10,640 nucleotides of DNA from Firmicutes bacterium UBA5496 (lineage in GTDB: Bacteria > Bacillota > Proteinivoracia > UBA4975): positions 287 to 10,926 of the forward strand of contig DIPE01000099.1 of assembly GCA_002427015.1 (NCBI GenBank), given 5' to 3'. A model generated the notes under the pieces. That model was not told the origin of the DNA. It made no database searches and saw only the letters and a list, made by a program, of their open reading frames with translations. The position numbers and the translations under genes were made by a program. Each line of letters starts with the position of its first letter. The stretch's first letter is position 1. Shown in pieces: positions 6,914 to 10,640 of the stretch.

Positions 6914-7618
6914 ATGAAGGTTGTCGGCATTACTAATCCGGGTTTGATGCGGGACAACAATGAAGACTGTTTTTTAATCCAGCGGGAAAAAGGGCTGCTG
7001 ATTGTTGCCGATGGCATGGGAGGACATGCCGCCGGCGAAAAAGCAAGCAAATTGGCGGTGCGCACCGTTGTCAGCGCCCTTGGGGACTATCAGGGACGGC
7101 CGGAAGAGAGAATCAAAGCGGCGATAACGGCAGCCAACGGGGCTATTTTGGCGCAAGCCGCTGCAAATTCAGCCCTGACAGGAATGGGCACCACTTTTAC
7201 CTTGGTGGCTGTGCTCCCGGACTCTCTGGTTACCGGTCACATCGGCGACAGCGCGGCTTTTCTCATTGACGCTGAGGGCATGCTGCCCCTGACCAGTGAT
7301 CACTCGGTCAGCGGGCAACTGCTGGCCGCAGGCAAGATCACCAGCGCCGAGGCCGCCTGCCATCCCCAGCGGCATGTGCTGACCAGGGCGCTGGGCATAG
7401 ACTCTTGCGTTGATATTGAAATTCAGCGCCAACCCTGGAACCCAGGCCAAAAGCTTCTCCTGTGTTCAGACGGCTTGACGGAAGTGGTCTCTGCCTCTGA
7501 GATATTTCAGGTGATTGAGGGCAGCGGCGAATTAGAAGGGAAAATTAACAGCTTGCTGTCACTGGTGCTGGAAAGGGGCGCTCCTGATAATGTTACAATT
7601 ATTCTGGCCCAATTATAA
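6914..7618 (+). CDS. prpC: PP2C-type serine/threonine phosphatase PrpC/Stp
   Basis: A 234-residue PPM/PP2C phosphatase, slightly shorter than B. subtilis PrpC (254). It removes phosphate from targets of the neighbouring kinase and from the kinase itself. PP2C metal-site motifs are seen in order: RDNNED (13-18), VADGMGGHAAGE (31-42, Asp33), GMGTT (90-94), HIGDS (109-113), CSDGLTE (184-190, Asp186) and APDNVT (223-228, Asp225). The flap-like segment LTSDHS...HPQRHVLTRALG is well conserved. The common GDSR motif reads GDSA here, a change that could affect phosphate or substrate contacts. ATG 6914 follows a GGGGGGAG site; the longer open frame upstream overlaps rlmN and looks non-genic. The kinase gene starts 18 bases after the stop, so antagonistic enzymes are made together. 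Confidence 0.95.
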   Translation: MKVVGITNPGLMRDNNEDCFLIQREKGLLIVADGMGGHAAGEKASKLAVRTVVSALGDYQGRPEERIKAAITAANGAILAQAAANSALTGMGTTFTLVAVLPDSLVTGHIGDSAAFLIDAEGMLPLTSDHSVSGQLLAAGKITSAEAACHPQRHVLTRALGIDSCVDIEIQRQPWNPGQKLLLCSDGLTEVVSASEIFQVIEGSGELEGKINSLLSLVLERGAPDNVTIILAQL

Positions 7619-7636
7619 CTGTGAAGGGGTGACATA

Positions 7637-9484
7637 ATGATAGGCACAAAACTGGTAAACCGTTATCAGATTTTAGAGCGCATTGGCGGCGGCGGCATGG
7701 CTGTTGTCTATAAAGCCCGGTGCACGCTGCTTAACCGCATTGTTGCTGTAAAAATTCTCAGACAGCAATACTCTATTGACGAGGATTTTGTCCGGCGTTT
7801 TCGCCGGGAGGCCCAGGCTGCGGCCAGCTTATCCCATCCCAATATTGTCAATATCTACGATGTTGGCCAGGATAAGGATGTTTATTTCATCGTCATGGAA
7901 TATGTGGAGGGCGAGACACTGAAAGACCTTATTGACCGGGAGGCGCCTTTGGAACCGGCCCGGGCTGTCAATATCGTCCGTCAAATTGCCAATGCCCTTT
8001 ACCATGCCCATGCCAATAAAATTATTCACAGGGATATCAAACCCCATAACGTTCTTATTTCTAAAGACGGCAGGGTAAAGGTGGCGGACTTTGGCATTGC
8101 ACGAGCTGTCACCACTACCACCCAGACTTTTTCTCCCAATTCTCTTATGGGCTCAGTGCATTACTTTTCCCCGGAGCAGGCCAAGGGCAAGCTGGCTACT
8201 GAGCAATCGGACCTCTATTCTCTGGGCATTGTCCTCTATGAAATGCTGACAAAGACTTTGCCCTTCGACGGCGACAGCCCTGTGAGCATAGCCCTCAAGC
8301 ATTTGCAGCAGACTATTCCTCCGGCATCCCGGTATAATCCCGCAGTCACTCCGGGCTTGCAGGCCATTCTCGATAAATTGCTGGAAAAGGATAAATCCCT
8401 GCGTTACCAAAGCGCCATTGACTTGCTTGCAGCTTTGCGGATTTGGAACCTGCCCCAAGCGGCAGAAGCAGCGGGAAAAGATGAAAAAATTGAAATTGAT
8501 GAGGCAGATACCCAAGTATATTTGCCCCTTGCTGCTGAAAAAAAACGGGGGTTGTCTGAGACAGGGAAAAAACGCCTGCTGACCTGGTCTATAATAATTT
8601 TGTCTGTAGCAGCAGCAATTACTCTTGCTGTTATAGGCTTCTCATCTTTGGCCAAGTTATGGGAGGTAAAGGAAATCCCCGTGCCCAATGTGGTGGAACG
8701 GTCAAAAGAGGATGCGGTTGCACTTCTGGAGACGGCGGGATTAAAAAATTATACCTTTACCGAGGTTCACCACGACACAATTCCTGTGGGCTATGTAGTG
8801 CGGCAAAAACCTGGCGTCGGTCAGATTGTCAAGCAGAACCGCTATATTGAGCTGATTGTCAGCAAAGGGCCTGTGTTAATAGACGTGCCCGGTGTGGAGG
8901 GGTTGGATGTGCGGGTGGCAGAATCCGACCTTCAGGCCAAGGGGCTTAAGGCAAAAAGGACTGATGAGTATAGCGAAGAGCATGCAGCGGGGATAGTCAT
9001 CCGCCAGGATCCCATTGAGGGCATGAAGCTGGCCAAAGGCCAAACGGTCAACCTGGTAGTCAGTTCCGGACCCAGGCCCTTCAAGATGCCCAATGTAATC
9101 GGCAAGACCTTATTTGAAGCCGAGGAAGTATTCAAGGACTTGATGGTGGATGTGCGCCGGGCCTGGAACCCCCGGCAGGGAGATTCCCCCGGGGGCATAG
9201 TCACAGACCAGACCCCTGCAAGCAATGAAGATGTCAAGCCCGGGGACATTGTCTACCTGTACTTGCGGCCCTTTAATAAAATCGTCAAGCCAGTGGAAGT
9301 CTTTTTGAATCCCCTGGCAGAGAGCAAGGTAAAAATTGTTGTCAAAGATGCTGTCGGTGAGGAAATTGTCTTTGAGGATACAATCTCGGGACGGTTTTCA
9401 TTCACCCATACCGTCACAGGCTGGGAGACCGGCACCATCAGCGTTTATGTCAATGACGGGCTGGTGGATAAAATACCTTTTTAG
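7637..9484 (+). CDS. prkC: PASTA-domain serine/threonine protein kinase PrkC/StkP
   Basis: A 615-residue membrane kinase with the B. subtilis PrkC architecture. Residues 1-~270 form a Hanks-type kinase: glycine loop IGGGGMAVVY (16-25), Lys39 in VAVK, Glu58, HRDIKPHN (131-138) with catalytic Asp133, DFG (151-153), a Thr-rich activation segment (TTTTQTF from 159) and SPEQ (178-181). A charged juxtamembrane linker (~271-313) precedes one transmembrane helix (~314-337). The outside part has three PASTA repeats starting near 347, 413 and 482, each beginning with a Pro-[NG]-Val-type motif. PASTA domains bind muropeptides or lipid II in relatives. Residues ~548-615 form an extra beta-rich domain. 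It presumably senses cell-wall state and phosphorylates cytoplasmic proteins; in B. subtilis the next gene product, RsgA, is a PrkC substrate. ATG 7637 follows GAAGGGGTGA. Confidence 0.96.
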   Translation: MIGTKLVNRYQILERIGGGGMAVVYKARCTLLNRIVAVKILRQQYSIDEDFVRRFRREAQAAASLSHPNIVNIYDVGQDKDVYFIVMEYVEGETLKDLIDREAPLEPARAVNIVRQIANALYHAHANKIIHRDIKPHNVLISKDGRVKVADFGIARAVTTTTQTFSPNSLMGSVHYFSPEQAKGKLATEQSDLYSLGIVLYEMLTKTLPFDGDSPVSIALKHLQQTIPPASRYNPAVTPGLQAILDKLLEKDKSLRYQSAIDLLAALRIWNLPQAAEAAGKDEKIEIDEADTQVYLPLAAEKKRGLSETGKKRLLTWSIIILSVAAAITLAVIGFSSLAKLWEVKEIPVPNVVERSKEDAVALLETAGLKNYTFTEVHHDTIPVGYVVRQKPGVGQIVKQNRYIELIVSKGPVLIDVPGVEGLDVRVAESDLQAKGLKAKRTDEYSEEHAAGIVIRQDPIEGMKLAKGQTVNLVVSSGPRPFKMPNVIGKTLFEAEEVFKDLMVDVRRAWNPRQGDSPGGIVTDQTPASNEDVKPGDIVYLYLRPFNKIVKPVEVFLNPLAESKVKIVVKDAVGEEIVFEDTISGRFSFTHTVTGWETGTISVYVNDGLVDKIPF

Positions 9485-9497
9485 CGCAGGTGATTTC

Positions 9498-10382
9498 ATG
9501 GAATTTGCCCGGGGAATTGTTGTCAGCGTAATTGCCGGTTACTATTTTGTTGAACATGGCAACAAGATTTATCTGTGCCGGGGCCGGGGTAAACTGAGAT
9601 TAGGCAATTTAGCTCCCATGGCTGGAGACATAGTTCTGTTTAGTCCCGGCAAGGAAGACACCGGCACTGTTGAGCAGGTGCTTCCCCGCCGCAACTTTCT
9701 CCTCCGGCCGGCAATAGCCAATGTGGATGCTGTCGTCGTCGTCCTGGCTCCCCAGCGGCCGGGGCCAAATCTGCTCATGGCGGACAAGCTCCTGGCCCTG
9801 CTGATGTCAATGAAACTGGAAGCTCTTCTCTGCATTAACAAGGCCGATCTCGACCCCCAGGGGGCACAGGAATTGGCAGGAATTTACAAGGATGCCGGTT
9901 TCGCCAGTATAATTTGTTCTGCTCTGACGGGCCAGGGAATGGCTGAGCTCAGCCAAATGCTGGGCGGGCGCATAGCGGTGCTGGCGGGCCAGTCCGGCGT
10001 GGGCAAAAGCCAAATTTCTTCCCGGATCGCCCAGGGGCAGCTGGAGCTGCCGGTGCAGGTGGGGAAGCTCAGCGCCAAAATCGGACGGGGAAAGCATACT
10101 ACCCGCCAGGTATCTTTGCTGCCGCTGGCAGGAGGGGGCAAGGTGGCAGATACTCCCGGCTTCAGTGTCTTTGAGCTGGAGATGGACAGCTGGGATCTAC
10201 AGCGCTTTTATCCCGAGTTTACAAATTCAAATTCCTGCAAGTTTTCCCCCTGCTTTCATATCCACGAGCCTGAATGCGCCATAAAGGCCCGTTTGCTCCA
10301 GGGTGAAATCAGTCCATCTAGGTATGAAAATTATCTTAAAATCTATTCTGAACTTCAAGAAAGGGAGGCCAATCGCTATTAG
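9498..10382 (+). CDS. rsgA: Ribosome small subunit-dependent GTPase RsgA (CpgA)
   Basis: A 294-residue circularly permuted GTPase acting late in 30S subunit maturation. An N-terminal OB fold (~1-70) precedes the G domain, whose motifs occur in permuted order: NKAD (114-117, G4), GQSGVGKS (164-171, G1), the GRGKHTTR switch region (196-203, G2) and DTPGF (218-222, G3). The C-terminal zinc knuckle has Cys247, Cys252, His254 and Cys260 with the standard C-x4-C-x-H-x5-C spacing. The start ATG 9498 follows GCAGGTGATT, 13 bases after prkC. A longer open frame overlaps prkC and is not family-like. The final codons overlap the likely translation start region of rpe. Co-location with prkC and prpC fits the B. 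subtilis finding that this GTPase is phosphorylated by PrkC. Confidence 0.96.
   Translation: MEFARGIVVSVIAGYYFVEHGNKIYLCRGRGKLRLGNLAPMAGDIVLFSPGKEDTGTVEQVLPRRNFLLRPAIANVDAVVVVLAPQRPGPNLLMADKLLALLMSMKLEALLCINKADLDPQGAQELAGIYKDAGFASIICSALTGQGMAELSQMLGGRIAVLAGQSGVGKSQISSRIAQGQLELPVQVGKLSAKIGRGKHTTRQVSLLPLAGGGKVADTPGFSVFELEMDSWDLQRFYPEFTNSNSCKFSPCFHIHEPECAIKARLLQGEISPSRYENYLKIYSELQEREANRY
10360..10368 (+). promoter_or_regulatory. Ribosome binding site for rpe inside the end of rsgA
   Basis: AAAGGGAGG is the only good ribosome binding site near the rpe N-terminus. It sits nine bases before the in-frame ATT at 10378 and well downstream of the only upstream in-frame ATG (10324). It therefore favours initiation at ATT. 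Confidence 0.5.
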
Positions 10383-10640
10383 CGCTATCATCTCTGCCTC
10401 AATTCTCGCTGCCGATCCCCTTAACCTAGGCCGGGATGCCCGCCGGATTCTGGAAGCAGGCGCTGACTGGCTGCACTTGGATGTAATGGACGGGCATTAT
10501 GTCCCCAACATTACCTATGGCCCGTCCCTGGCAGATGCTCTGGGCAAGCAAACAGCCGCGGTGTTGGACGTGCATTTAATGATTAGCCAGCCTGACCGCT
10601 ATATCCGTGATTTTGCCCAGGCCGGCGCCGATTATATTAC
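10378..10640 (+). CDS. rpe: Ribulose-phosphate 3-epimerase, N-terminal part
   Basis: The first ~87 codons of a TIM-barrel enzyme that interconverts ribulose 5-phosphate and xylulose 5-phosphate in the pentose phosphate pathway; the gene runs off the window. Family blocks are SASILAADPLNLG near the start, DWLHLDVMDGHYVPNITYGP (metal-ligand His and catalytic Asp) and LDVHLMI (second metal His). No ATG, GTG or TTG lies at the expected N-terminus. ATT 10378 gives (M)SAIISASIL, aligns with normal Rpe starts, and is preceded by AAAGGGAGG (10360-10368). ATT overlaps the rsgA stop by one base, suggesting translational coupling. The alternative ATG 10324, in frame with no stop between, would add 18 residues and overlap rsgA by 59 bases, but lacks a well-placed ribosome site. 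CTG 10348 is also in frame. Family is certain; the start is not. Confidence 0.85.
   Translation, partial: MSAIISASILAADPLNLGRDARRILEAGADWLHLDVMDGHYVPNITYGPSLADALGKQTAAVLDVHLMISQPDRYIRDFAQAGADYI

Noticed and set aside
9336..9497. 54-residue N-terminal extension of rsgA overlapping prkC
   Set aside because: The sequence is out-of-frame prkC, unlike any RsgA N-terminus; ATG 9498 has its own ribosome binding site and gives a normal start.
1..10640. A novel defence, mobile or biosynthetic system in the window
   Set aside because: Every stretch longer than about 50 bases is occupied by a recognisable conserved housekeeping gene on the plus strand; no transposase, integrase, repeat array, tRNA or unknown protein was seen.

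Overview
The window is a housekeeping block from a Bacillota (Firmicutes) bacterium, probably a Clostridia-type or deep-branching lineage. Base composition is near half GC by eye. The strongest evidence is gene order: calcium P-type ATPase, yicC, remA, rpoZ, priA, def, fmt, rlmN, prpC, prkC, rsgA, rpe, all on the plus strand. This follows the Bacillus subtilis yloB-to-rpe cluster. RemA and the prpC-prkC-rsgA trio are typical of Bacillota. I cannot name a genus or species.

Region 1 (1-2245) holds the 3' end of a Ca2+-transporting P-type ATPase, then yicC (endoribonuclease family), remA (DNA-binding regulator) and rpoZ (RNA polymerase omega). A plausible sigma-A-type promoter lies between the ATPase and yicC. 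A strong intrinsic terminator, whose stem includes the rpoZ stop codon, closes this unit.

Region 2 (2246-10640) starts with an extended -10 promoter directly after that terminator. It continues as a tightly packed run: priA (replication restart), def and fmt (N-terminal deformylation and initiator-tRNA formylation), rlmN (23S rRNA/tRNA m2A methylation), prpC and prkC (Ser/Thr phosphatase and PASTA kinase), rsgA (ribosome-assembly GTPase) and the 5' part of rpe (pentose phosphate epimerase), which runs off the window. Gaps are at most about 40 bases and I see no further terminator. Translation initiation, ribosome maturation and cell-envelope-responsive phosphorylation are therefore probably co-transcribed.

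Compared with the B. subtilis order, three genes are absent from their usual slots: gmk (between remA and rpoZ), coaBC (between rpoZ and priA) and rsmB (between fmt and rlmN). Start codons are unusually diverse: TTG for yicC, remA and fmt, GTG for rpoZ, and apparently ATT for rpe. I found no mobile element, CRISPR array, RNA gene, defence system or clearly novel system; every long stretch is explained by a recognisable conserved gene.
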